Part shown: one piece after another, positions 11,230 to 22,214 of the stretch
Position numbering within the stretch: the first letter of the stretch is position 1
How the letters are laid out: the number at the start of each line of letters is the position of its first letter
Origin: Lineus longissimus
Taxonomy: Eukaryota > Nemertea > Pilidiophora > Heteronemertea > Lineidae
Length of the DNA stretch: 64,000 nt
NCBI RefSeq assembly: GCF_910592395.1
Contig: NC_088315.1
Coordinates: 6,822,501 to 6,886,500, forward strand
Direction: 5' to 3'
Translations under genes and position numbers: made by a program
Notes under the pieces: generated by a model
Database searches by the model: none
The model's input: only the letters and a program-made list of their open reading frames with translations
What the model was told of the DNA's origin: nothing

Positions 11230-12813
11230 ATGACGCTGGTAGCAATGGTGATCAATTGTGAAAAACGTGTTGTGATAGTGATGCTCTCTGCGCTGACGCT
11301 TTTTAATCGCATTCATGGAAGCACCACTAAAAAGGTATTGGTACTTGCTCCTTCTGCACGCAGCCACCTCATGCAGGCCAACTCCGTGACTGATGGCCTG
11401 ATAGACAGAGGACATGATGTACATACCATTGTTGACGTGAGATTGAAACTCCCAGCAGACTTTTTGCACCCCAAGGTCAAGGTCATCAACTACGATAATG
11501 GCGTCGATGTGATCTTCAATACACCGGAGTATCAGGTGGATCTCGTTGCGATGGGGCTGAAGGATATGTCAGTATTTGAAAGACTGAACCTTCTTTCGAA
11601 GTTGTATGGTTTATTAACGGGAGAGTGCCACAGAGTTCTCGGAAATGTTGATTTGTTTGACAAGTTACAAAGAGAGAAATTCGACTTTGTGGTCATTGAT
11701 GGATTCATGAAATGCTTTTCGATATTTCCACACAGGTTGGGCGTTCCTTTCGTTTCGTTCCAATCGTTCCTCCCTTTTGACATACCTCACGCAGCACTTC
11801 AAGGTCCTCTATTGATCCGTGGTCCATTCGATGGTCTGCTCACCGGTGAGGATTCACCGGCCCTCTTGGCAACTACAGCAAAGGTGTTTCTTGTTCTTGC
11901 TGGGATGGATGCTTCTGCAGAATACTATCGGTACTCGAATAAGACTATTCTTGAACTGCAGAAAGAGGCCAAACTATGGCTCTACGACAAGAGCCTTCTT
12001 GTGGACAGCCCAATGCCGGTTTCCCCCAACGTCATTCGAGTCGGCGGCTTGAACATCCGCCGCCCCAAGCCCCTAACGGAGGGTAAATTGAAACACTTCA
12101 CTGATTCGGCGGAGGATGGGTTCATTCTTGTGTGTTTTGGGAGCTTTGTCCAACACTTTCCGGATAAGGTGGTTGACACGCTGATCGAATCATTTAAGAA
12201 TATCAGGTACAAGGTTGTTTGGAAGTGGAACAAGTCGTCTTTGTTATCGCGAGAAGTGCCAAATAACGTGTTGGTAGTGGACTGGATCCCACAAAATGAT
12301 ATTCTTGGCCATCGCAACATAAAACTTTTTGTAACTCATTGTGGTGGTAGCGGACTGCATGAGGCTCTGTACAGCGGTGTGCCAATGTTGGCAATACCTC
12401 TTTTCGGCGACCAAGTAATGAACGCCAAAACGATTACCACACTACATTTTGGACTGAATATTAGAATGAAAGATTTAACAAAGAGCCTGCTAGTTTCAAG
12501 TATCAACTCTTTAGTATCTGATGTGTCGTTTTCACGAAAGATTGGAGCGGCTTCGAGAATATTCCGGGATCAGCCGATGGATCCGAGGCAGACAGCAGCA
12601 TATTGGATTGAGCACGTGATGAAATATGGCGCTGATCACCTTCAAAGCAAGACCAATGAAATGTCTTGGTTCAGAATCCTTATGATGGATGTATTGTTCG
12701 TCGTGTGTGTAGTGTTTCTCGTTTTGTGTGTGTTAATAGCTGTTGTGTGTCATATAGCGTTCAGGAAATGCTGCCTCAAGAGTAAACCCAAACTCAAGAC
12801 CAAGATACAGTGA
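11230..12813 (+). CDS. UDP-glucuronosyltransferase-like membrane enzyme (UGT), intronless
   Basis: A 527-residue protein, the usual UGT length, in one uninterrupted frame. The N-terminus has a hydrophobic signal segment (about 13-30) and the acceptor-binding half. His46 in RSHLMQ sits where the catalytic histidine lies in UGTs. Residues about 352-395 hold the sugar-nucleotide signature: WIPQNDILGH, FVTHCGGSGLHEAL and GVPMLAIPLFGDQ. A C-terminal membrane helix (about 486-510) is followed by a Lys-rich tail ending KTKIQ, a KxKxx ER-retrieval pattern. This is the classic type I ER topology with the active site in the lumen. It transfers a sugar from a UDP-sugar to small lipophilic acceptors; donor and acceptor cannot be read here. 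Starts at 11245 or 11281 are alternatives, and the 11245 ATG has the better context. Confidence 0.93.
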   Translation: MTLVAMVINCEKRVVIVMLSALTLFNRIHGSTTKKVLVLAPSARSHLMQANSVTDGLIDRGHDVHTIVDVRLKLPADFLHPKVKVINYDNGVDVIFNTPEYQVDLVAMGLKDMSVFERLNLLSKLYGLLTGECHRVLGNVDLFDKLQREKFDFVVIDGFMKCFSIFPHRLGVPFVSFQSFLPFDIPHAALQGPLLIRGPFDGLLTGEDSPALLATTAKVFLVLAGMDASAEYYRYSNKTILELQKEAKLWLYDKSLLVDSPMPVSPNVIRVGGLNIRRPKPLTEGKLKHFTDSAEDGFILVCFGSFVQHFPDKVVDTLIESFKNIRYKVVWKWNKSSLLSREVPNNVLVVDWIPQNDILGHRNIKLFVTHCGGSGLHEALYSGVPMLAIPLFGDQVMNAKTITTLHFGLNIRMKDLTKSLLVSSINSLVSDVSFSRKIGAASRIFRDQPMDPRQTAAYWIEHVMKYGADHLQSKTNEMSWFRILMMDVLFVVCVVFLVLCVLIAVVCHIAFRKCCLKSKPKLKTKIQ

Positions 12814-15431
12814 TTGAAATAATACGGTCCGGATGGCCAGAACTCTGCTTTTATTGAACCTTTAACGCAAATGAATACAACTATCATATAAAGGGTAACA
12901 GCTTGAATATATCGTATGCAGCCCTATCAGCAAGCATAATCGGGGACGCCTGTAGCCAGCACGGGGAACTTCTACGGGAGAAATGTTCTCATCTAGTATA
13001 ATGGCAATATGGAATCACTCGGTCATTTCGAGTGTGTCGCTTTATTTGCTTCGTTATATATACACTGATTGGCAAATTTTTTTTCGCAATTAAAAGGATG
13101 GCCTAAATCAGGTCTATAACAGGTCAACCAACAATCTTCTGTGGGTCATAATAAACTACACATGTATGTGATTGAATATACCAATCGATACACCGAATTA
13201 GCACAAGCAAGTTTACGTCTGTAGCTTTAAACTGATCATTATATGTCCAAATACGCTGTTCATTGAAATTCAAATATGTTACTGAAGTCATAAGTCGTGG
13301 TCATGGTGGTTTTTCTTTCTGTTTGACATTTTGCCACGGATTCTTAGTAATGTTCGATTTCAATATGATATATAAAGAGACAGCTTGCCATTTGCTCATT
13401 CATTTTCAACCTAAATCTCGTGCAATGACCGTCAGTTATATCATCGTTTCGAGACCACAGTTTTACAGATAGAATTCCGTTCTCGATAGATTGAGACCCT
13501 TTCTTCAGAAGACATCGTCATGAAATTTTAACAGATGAATAGATGATAAGGAGGCTGTATATTTGCAGCGAAGAGTACTCATGTTTTCGCAAATAAGCGT
13601 AGATGGGGACTGAAAAAGACAAGATTCGTGAAGTAACCGACGGTCACTACATGTACCTGCCTATACAGAGGTATTCTGCTGTCTGCGCTTAACTATCAGC
13701 TTGGAGGTGGGGGCTTCATAGGCTGCGTGCAGTATTAACCTCTGCAGCATAAAATGGTTATTGTTGCTTACTCTGGAGGTGCGAGGCGCTATTTATTTGA
13801 GGACGAAATAACACAATTCAGGTATTTTTCACACAACTGTTTCTTTATTGTGCAAAACAATAAAAAAGTGAGGAATAATTTAGTGAAACACTTATCAATA
13901 TACATGCACAGCATATGCCGGTGATAATACTGCTGATCTTGAATGAGAGTTTCAATTGAAAAAGCACACATCAGGGAGGCGGCCATCTTGAACGAATCGT
14001 CGCTTATAACACAGCACAAAAAAAATTAATATAAAAATTTAAACTATAGCTTCATGACAGACATTTTCATCGTTAGTTGGAAATTCATTATCAACCAAAG
14101 CAGAATCAAATTCTCTTATTTTTCAAGCAATAGCTTATTTAGTGAAAAGGGTGAATAAAAACGGTATAAAATGCTTTGTCCCTCAGCCTATGGTCAAATT
14201 AGGAGCCCATCGTACCTCTCTTAAGAAATGTAATAATTAGGCTGCTAGTTTGGTATGACTGTCCAAGCTAAACATTATGGCGTTTTTTAAGTAACATCAA
14301 TTCCTATTTAAATGACACCTCCATTCGAAATCTTGAGATACGATTAACAGGCCCCTAATGACCAGCTAAAGGCTAAATAGGCCCCAGAAATCCCGCTTAC
14401 CCACCAAGGCGGCCAGTCTATCATCGCCACTTATATACGCATCCATTCCCGAAACAAAAGCTAAGCAGAACCGGGGCCATTGGCATTGCGAAAGATGTAG
14501 ATTGACTCCAACTTCATATATACAATTTTAACGAACCACGTTAAATATCACAGCCTGGTAATTATACACTATATACAAAATTCACAAAAACAAAAGTGAC
14601 AAAATTGTGATGAAAGAAAAACGCCAGATAATACGAACAACCAGGATTAACCCGTAAAAGCTCAAATGTATTTTAAGACATTTTAACAGGTTATAAACTC
14701 AGTTATTAAAAACTGGCTGGTTTTACCAATTGTTTACTTTAGATGCATAATCACAAAATCAAATAATTAATTTGGACGGATTACTGATAGGGCAATATGC
14801 AAATTAGCAAACATTATTGGCACAACATTTTAAAGACCACACACCCCACGATATATCACAAAATGCTTCTGAATTTAAAGCTGATTACCACTTCAACGGG
14901 CCAAAAGAGTTGTTTGGCCCAATTTCAAAATTGTGTGAAATTTTCCCTCTCAATTATTGAAACACTCGACGCACTACTTGCTGCGCACAAATCAGCTTCA
15001 CACGTATTTTCACAAGCTACTACTTCAAAAGTTACACGTCTATTTCACAGAGACTACACAAAACTATAAAAAATCATGCGCAAAACAAACAATATCATCT
15101 CAGCGTAGAAAATGTTCATGAACGGTGATACGATTGTGTTTAACTCATACAGTGGACAGCAGATGGCCAATGTATCGAAAGCCATCTGTTATCCATTCTG
15201 GAAACAAGCTGTCCTTGTACGCGTATCAGCAGCAGTCCACTTGAAAAGTCTTAAAAATACCTGGTGAAGCAATAATGAAGATGAATCCTAACGTGCCTAT
15301 TCTCGGACGGAAGTGACGTATGTGAAATTACTACGTGACCTAGTGACGTTGGATGATACACTTGAAGAGACCGATCTCAACTCAAGTCCAGAATGGCAGG
15401 AGACGAGGGGATGACGTTAGACATCACGTGA
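12814..15431. other. Intergenic, AT-rich
   Basis: I see no convincing exon in this 2.6 kb between the convergent UGT and tektin genes. A candidate polyadenylation signal for the UGT (AATAAA) lies at 13150-13155. The segment ends in the 3'UTR of the minus-strand tektin gene. Confidence 0.6.
13150..13155 (+). terminator. Candidate polyadenylation signal of the UGT gene
   Basis: AATAAA 337 bp after the UGT stop codon; the first clear hexamer on this strand. Confidence 0.4.
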
Positions 15432-18400
15432 TCAATAAGAAAGCGGCATGTTGAAAATTGGTCCGACTTTTGGGTCCATTGGAAAACTTTTCCTGATTCC
15501 CATGCAGGCTTTCTGGTCGATTGCTAAACTGTTTTCCTTGATGGAGATGTCCTCCTCGAACTTAGCTCTTGCTTGCAACAGACGGGCCAAGGCCTGTTCC
15601 GAGAGACGCAGACGTTCCTTCAAAGCCCGGATGGAGTCACGGATCTCGGCGACCTCTCTCTGGAGTCTGTTGAGAAGAAGCGAATGTATTTTCATAATGA
15701 GGCCCAGGGAATTATACATACAACGATAGGCTATAAAAGGGATGTGGCTTGGTTACGTCACCGTTCAGATCGATCATGTTGATCCGTGATAAGCATACAC
15801 CCCAATGATATTTTTATCGGAAAGATCATCATGATAATACTTACGTCTTCATGACGGGGTCGTTGCAGCGCTCCACATTCAATCGTCTGCACCTCTCGTC
15901 AAGTCGGGTCTGTGCAACCTTCATCGGAGCTTCCTTATCGGCAATAGCTTTCCTTAGTAAGTCGATATTCTTCTGCATTTCAAAGATCTCTTGCATGGTC
16001 TGTAAAGCAGAATGTAAAATGATTTTATAGCGGATCTTTACAGCCTCTTAATCATTCAGTAGTTTAATGTTGCTGTTTTTGTGAACATTTCCATCAACTT
16101 GATCCTGTATGACTTCTTTTTCAACCGACGTTTCATTTTGCTGAGTTACGAACTATTGCTTGATTAGAAATGTTGCTGAATTGCAAAAATTCTTTGTTCT
16201 GATACGTCTATTTTCGTGGAACCTGCTTCCCATGATCACGGAATGCTGTTTGAGGCGGCACTTGTTGTCAAAAAGGACTGAAACTGGTTGATGCCTGTTG
16301 GCAGTTAACTTTTTTGGGACCAGCAATCCACAACCACGTACCACTCTTCTTTCCAGGAGACGGACATTACGACATTTTATTCTTTTTTTAAACAGATCAA
16401 AGGTACTTTGCAAAACAAAGGTCAGATGAAAGAAAAAACTTACCCTCTGGAGATGAGCCTGCAATTTGTTCCTAGCATCAGTTGTTTCCTTGATTCTCGT
16501 GTTAAACGAGTTGTTGACAGAGTTGAACTGGCTCCACATGTCGTTTGCGCATGCCCTGAGCAGAGCATCGATCTCGCCTCGGAGTCGTTCAGATGCCTCA
16601 CGCATCTTCTGAGATCTCGCAATATTCTCCTGGGAGAATCGTGCCCAGGATTCTGGGATGCTGATGCTGTAAGAAGAAAAACCATAAGCCGATTAGGATG
16701 ATTGAAATTCAAAAGGAAAAATTACTAAACCCATGTTAACTCTAAGTTTGTACTGTGCTGGGATTCCATAGGTTAATCAGAGACAAGCTTCAGCGACGGG
16801 TACTTCGGACATGCGCATCCGCACACGCTTGAAAATATGCGCATTCTTTAAACAGATAACAGGTTATTATTGCAACAGAAAACAAGTTATTTTCATCACC
16901 AAGGAGGTAAAACATTCAACCTCATGATTCATATATTGAAATATTTAACATGCTCGGAAGACTTATAGCGGACCTTCTAGACTAGTTGAATATCAAAAAT
17001 GCAACTTACGTGTTGTCAACGCCCTCAACGCCTGGATGATAACCAATCCCCATGGACGAGTTCCTGAGCGAGTGCATGCGGTCATCCAAACCGTGGGCGT
17101 GGTGCTTGTCCTTGGCATCCTTCTCGAGCTCGTGCTGGGCTGCTCGGTTGAGTCTGAAGAGGGAGACATCGAGTACATGTATATCATTCACGGAGATCGC
17201 CAAATATGAAAGATTATTTTTTTCCATCCGGTTTGAAATCAAACAGGATCATCATCACTGGGTCTCCCCGTCGTATAAGTAGCAACACCGACGGCCTGGA
17301 CAATGGAAATTTTGTTTTATATCTGTCTAACATTGGACCAGCCAGAAAAATCTTAAGTTAATTAACAATCTCTCGCAAGTGTAGAAATAGCTTGACCATA
17401 TGATGATGCAGGCGAATGCGCTAGTGCGCTATAGCAAGAGTCGAAATGGTATGCTTACTTGAGTTGAACAGCAGACTTCTCCAAAAGCCTCTTCATCTTG
17501 TCCTGGCACTTCTTAATGATGTCCACTTCCTGAAAAAGTAAAGTAAGTCTAGTTCATTTGTCAATTAGTTTTGTAGGGTACAGGTAGTTTGGCAGTGTCT
17601 TTTCCTTTGCCATGATGTTCTCGAAATATTCATACACAATTCCTCTGTAGAAAGATGGCATGGCGTGTGGGCACTGCAAGCTTCTGGCAATTCCATTGGT
17701 TTCCATTGTATATTGGGTAGTTTTCGGAATCTCTCCGTAATGTTTAGCCCGATGATCCAACTTTGGACAAGCTACAAATCAAGGCTACAAAATGCACATC
17801 ACCAATCACGACTGGGCTGCAATGAGTCAGGCATCTACTGCGCAGCCGGTTACTGGTGCTTTGCAAATTGAGTAGGTCCCCTTACCCTGACGAGGCTCTT
17901 CTCGACGTCATCGTGCACCATGTCAATTCCCCGACGCTTCTCCCTGTGCATCAGACACTCTTCAGCGATGTGGAAGGGGTTCTGGGTGTGTTGCAGGGCC
18001 GATTCCAAAACTCGTTTGTGCTCCTAAAAACAAAGAAATGATTCCAGTTTATTATCGTGTAATTTAAGCTGTCTTGTGCGCCTACGGTAACTAACGATGA
18101 TGCATGGCAGCCAGTATTGATATAAATACGTTTATGATGCATTCTATCAAACGAATGATGCTTTGCATAACTATCGGTTTTCAACTCATTCACGGCTTTG
18201 TTCATCAACATCTTAATCACGTTTGACATGAGTTGTAAGGAATATTTCAGAAGATAGATTCCGAGGAACACAAGAATATACTTATACGCGCTTCCAATTT
18301 GCGGTACCTGGTCTCTTCTGCATTGCCATTACCATTTGCTAAAGTGATTTGGTTATGTCGTATGTGAGACGCAATATAGTAATGAAATGCTAAGCATTTA

Positions 18401-21400
18401 ATGAGTCCCGATATTGTATCAGGTAATATAAATGACGGATGTCAAAATGGTAATAGGAAAAAAGAAAACTAAATTCGCCAAACAACAGTAATTAACAAAA
18501 CTAACCTAAACAAACAGACAAATAGGAGTATCACAAAGTGCAGTATGGTTGGTGATTTGTGTGAAAATTATGCTGCTGACATGCTGTAAGCAAAGGGTGT
18601 GCACTGACGTCGAACCAGGTTGACCTTCCGTCGAAAGTATAACATTGTAAGCAAAATCAACAGACAGTTATCAATTTAATCACATGAAGGTTGTAAAGCC
18701 GATCATTTCTCTGGCGTTCAAAGCTTTTTTTATAAAGTGCCTTACTTTTACCCATATCCATAGTAGGAAGGCTTTGAAAGGTGGCGTGTCAAGTGTATTA
18801 AGCGATAACCCGGCGATGATTGAAAGAATGGTGTAGATGTCACTCCCTTTTCCAAGCATGTTCCCCATTTGTTGCTCACTGCTAACATATCCTCTCGGAG
18901 TATGTCTGAGGTTCGACACGTATATAAAACACAGAACTTGAGTGGTCAAAACTGATGAATACAAAATAATGAGTTCCCAATTCTCTTAAAAGATCATAAC
19001 AAATTAAGAGTGAAAGAAAATGTGAATTTTGAATTGTGTGACCATGACGAATGTAAATGATGGACCAATTTATCAACAAACCTGAAGGTTTCCAATTTCA
19101 TTTTGCATACAGTCTGTTTCGTGGTGAACTTCAGTTTTCCAGTGGTTAATGTCGCTTACTCTCTCTCCTGTGCAAAGGGGAAATTAGACGAAACAGCATG
19201 AACACACTATGAGAAAAACTACGTGTTGGTTAAGGAGTTAGACAATACAACAACATGAAATGTTATAGGATGTGACGTTCTCGCATCTAGTGGTGCATCC
19301 CTAAATAATACAATATGTTTAATATGTAGGAGACTACTGTACATAGGAAACAACGCCAAACGAGAGGCCCCAGTTGGTGATTTCAGGAGCTCCTCATAAT
19401 CCAAGTTCCTGTGCTAAAATATCTTGGAAAATTACCTTAAGGGGGACATTTTTATGTTAGAAACTGTTAGAGCACAATCTTCGCCATTGCCTGATTTGTG
19501 AGTTAAACAGTGTAGTGGCGTCAGTAAGCCTAGGGCTAAAGAAAAAAAGTTTTTCCTATAGCGTCTATGAACTGATATCAAGGTTCTGCAGGTGGTGAGC
19601 GAATCATCCTAACCATGTTTTATAGTATAAACGTATAAAACTGGGGTAGGGGTAACTTATGAGTATAATGTTATAGAAAACACATGTTAAAAAAACAAAT
19701 TTTATGTCCAAAACACTCGCAGTAATTTTAAGTATTAATTAACCTTGACATTCTCAATCTCATTGGCCATCGCATTGATTTCATTGTGGACTTCCTGTTT
19801 CCAGAAGTTGATATCAGTCACCCTTTCACCTGTAAGTATGACAAGGTGTATGGCCGAAGGTTATTTTGAGTCTAAAAACAAGTTTTTCAGGACCCCTAAC
19901 TCTTTATCTAAGGTCCAAGCTACAATACTTTCGCCTCTTTTCTTCGACAGGCATTTGGAAATTCCAATCAGAAAAACCTCATGCTTTCTGCACCTACATG
20001 TATGTGATCGGTTAAATACATGAAAAGGAGTCCCACATTGCTGCTTGTAGAAAATGGCGAAAATGACTACTGAAACCACCAACTAGCTTCTCAGTCAACA
20101 AGTTCAAACTAAGCATATTGTTTAACCTGAACATTCTGGATTTCATTGGCCATAGCAGCAATTTCATTATGGACCTCTTGCTTCCAGAAATTTATATCTG
20201 TAACTCTTTCACCTAAAAACGGAGGCAAGTTAACTTAGTCATAGTCTAAATCATTGTCAAACTACTACGGAAGAAACACGTATGGGTCACCAAGACACCT
20301 ATGACTATTTTCTGAAATATCAAATATGTTAGAAATCTATGTTGAGTTGATTATTGCCTACGTGTCGCCTGAAAGTGAGGAGTAATTTTCGTTAAAAGAA
20401 GCATGCAATTTCAATTTGCTATTCAATTTCATTGACAGTGATCATGCAAGCTACTGCTATGTCATCGACTAGATGGTGCTCCAAATAGGTGTCCATGTTC
20501 AAAGACAAGTACCTTCTTGTCAAGGCCGATAGTGAGACTGTCGTTCAGAAGTCGTCTCGAAAAGACGATGAAAAAAATCAAGGCAAAGCTGTCACATTGT
20601 GGAGGTCAACTGTTTATTCTGTGTTTGTTTAAAAAGCTACGGATGCCGCAGTATGGCAATCGGCACATGGCACTCCGATTATGTTTAAGAAATGCCGTAT
20701 ATCCTTAAGAACGTTTTAAGGTGGTGGCCAAAACTTAACAAATTACTTGCTAGTTCTACAGGATCTATGGCCTTCTGTGTATAGGAACACGATTTAGAGC
20801 ACCTTCTGTCACGAATGTTATCATCGCTATTTAGGAGAATGAGACGCGAACCTCTAGACGCCCTGTTTCATCACAATTCAGATCTTTCTCTTTTATTAAT
20901 TCTTTTTTCCAAAAATGGATATCTTCAACTCTTTCCCCTGAAAGACATCATGCATAGTTGAGCGGGTCGCATGAGCTTTAAAAATCAGCTACTCTGTCCA
21001 TCATGCGATACGAAAGCACTCGCACACTGGTTGCTGAAATGCCTGGTTCGTTTAGCCAGGTATCTTTCAAATGTTTTTTTTCAAACTCTCTTTACTTAGT
21101 TCTTAGTTTTTTTAACTCTCAAGCTAGTTGTTAGCCACTTATCATGTATACTATTTTACCATGCCGTAAAGTGTTTGCCCGTCAGCTCAATAACATCACT
21201 TCATTTGGACCTTCAAAACGCCAATCTTTGCAACTCTTCTCCTCAGATGCAAATAAAGTCTAATACAATTAGCACAGCCTCTCTTACCTAATCTCTTGGT
21301 GACATCTGTTTGCCGATTCCTGGTCCTTGCATCTGTTGATTTCACTGCCCTCCAGCAGTCTGCACGAAGACGCTCGGCAAAGTTTCGCTCCTTGTCAGAA

Positions 21401-21858
21401 AGGCCAAACTGGGCATTGTTAGACGCTTTCCAGTCGCTTGGAGAAAATCTGGCATATAAAGAGTTCCTGGGGACGAAAGGAGCTAAATGTTAATGCTGTA
21501 TCGGTTGAGGGGAAATTGCAATCCATCTCATCAGTTTCACATCTCCGTTTAGGATATAGTAAGTTACGCTGTAACCACAGTTGCCATGCGTATAAAATCA
21601 GTTACATTACTTTTCACAGCCGTTTCAATGTTATAGAAACATGGTTAGCGATTCCCAATTTTCGTTGAGAAAAATAGTCTTAGTTTTTTACCTCGCGGGG
21701 TTGTAGTATGTTTTAGCATGACTGACTTCGTACGATCTGCCGAGTTGCTTGGCAACCGTTCTGTCGGCAATGACCGGAAGTAGTCGTGACATTTCCGGTG
21801 TCATGGGAGTGACACTACGTGTGCGCACAACTGGCGAAGCAGCGTAATAAGCCGACAT
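15432..21858 (-). CDS. Tektin (tektin-3-like) with four alternative third exons
   Basis: Coding exons on the minus strand, 5' to 3': 21858-21692, 21466-21288, one of four 86-bp exons (20937-20852, 20212-20127, 19829-19744, 19167-19082), then 18023-17886, 17529-17459, 17153-17010, 16666-16444, 15999-15845 and 15666-15432. Any single choice gives 465 residues with all phases agreeing. Tektin hallmarks: [75 protein letters not shown] and [17 protein letters not shown] near the C-terminus. The tektin nonapeptide RPNVELCRD reads RLNVERCND. Tektins are coiled-coil rods of the axonemal doublet microtubule lumen. Similarity in the rod favours tektin-3/5 over -1, -2 or -4. Constitutive donors are nearly all GTAAGT/G/C. 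The ATG lies one base after an acceptor (TTTTTCAG), so at least one further 5' exon exists. Confidence 0.93.
19082..19167 (-). other. Tektin alternative exon 3d
   Basis: An 86-bp exon with acceptor TTTGCACAG and donor GTTTGT, encoding [17 protein letters not shown] and a diverged remainder. It lies nearest to the constitutive exon at 18023-17886. Read out of phase it stops at the fourth codon. Confidence 0.85.
19744..19829 (-). other. Tektin alternative exon 3c
   Basis: An 86-bp exon with acceptor ACTTACAG and donor GTTAAT. Same phases as the other copies and nearly the same peptide as 3b. Read out of phase it stops at the fourth codon. Confidence 0.88.
20127..20212 (-). other. Tektin alternative exon 3b
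   Basis: An 86-bp exon with acceptor TTTTTAG and donor GTTAAA, encoding [18 protein letters not shown] and a variable end. It differs from 3c at only three of 29 residues, so these two copies are recent duplicates. Confidence 0.88.
20852..20937 (-). other. Tektin alternative exon 3a
   Basis: An 86-bp exon with acceptor CTTTCAG and donor GTTCGC. It encodes [15 protein letters not shown] followed by a variable half. It enters in phase 1 and leaves in phase 0. It is the most 5' and one of the two most divergent of the four copies. Read in the wrong phase (after another copy) it reaches a stop within 14 codons. Confidence 0.85.
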
Positions 21859-22170
21859 CCTGAAAAATAAAAAGGATGTCTGTGATTCATTCAGAAAATA
21901 TTATTCCCGTCTTGCTTCTAGATAAGATTTTCATCATGTCAAAAGTGCATTAGATACAAATTATGATAATGTTTTGCGAAATATTTATTTACGTTTGATG
22001 AATTTTCCTTTTTCAAAAATATTATTGTTGATGGGTCATCCAACGCACTGACCAACCCAACTCTCGCCTGGTCGGAACAAAGCAAAGATACATTTTATCC
22101 GCAAAATCCATGAATAGAACGCCCGCAATACTTTAGCGGTTTACAATATTATCAGAATAAAACTTAAAGT

Positions 22171-22214
22171 CATTAAGTATAATATATGTTTAAAAACACA
22201 TATTATACTTAATG
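22171..22214. repeat. Hairpin, about 16-bp arms
   Basis: CATTAAGTATAATATATG (22171-22188) is mirrored by CATATTATACTTAATG (22199-22214), with a two-base bulge and a 10-base A-rich loop. Possibly the core of a small palindromic element. No coding context. Confidence 0.7.

Noticed and set aside
18680-18964. A fifth tektin exon copy in the intron before 18023
   Set aside because: A short GSDI-like match on the minus strand lacks the Trp-Lys core, correct length and splice sites.
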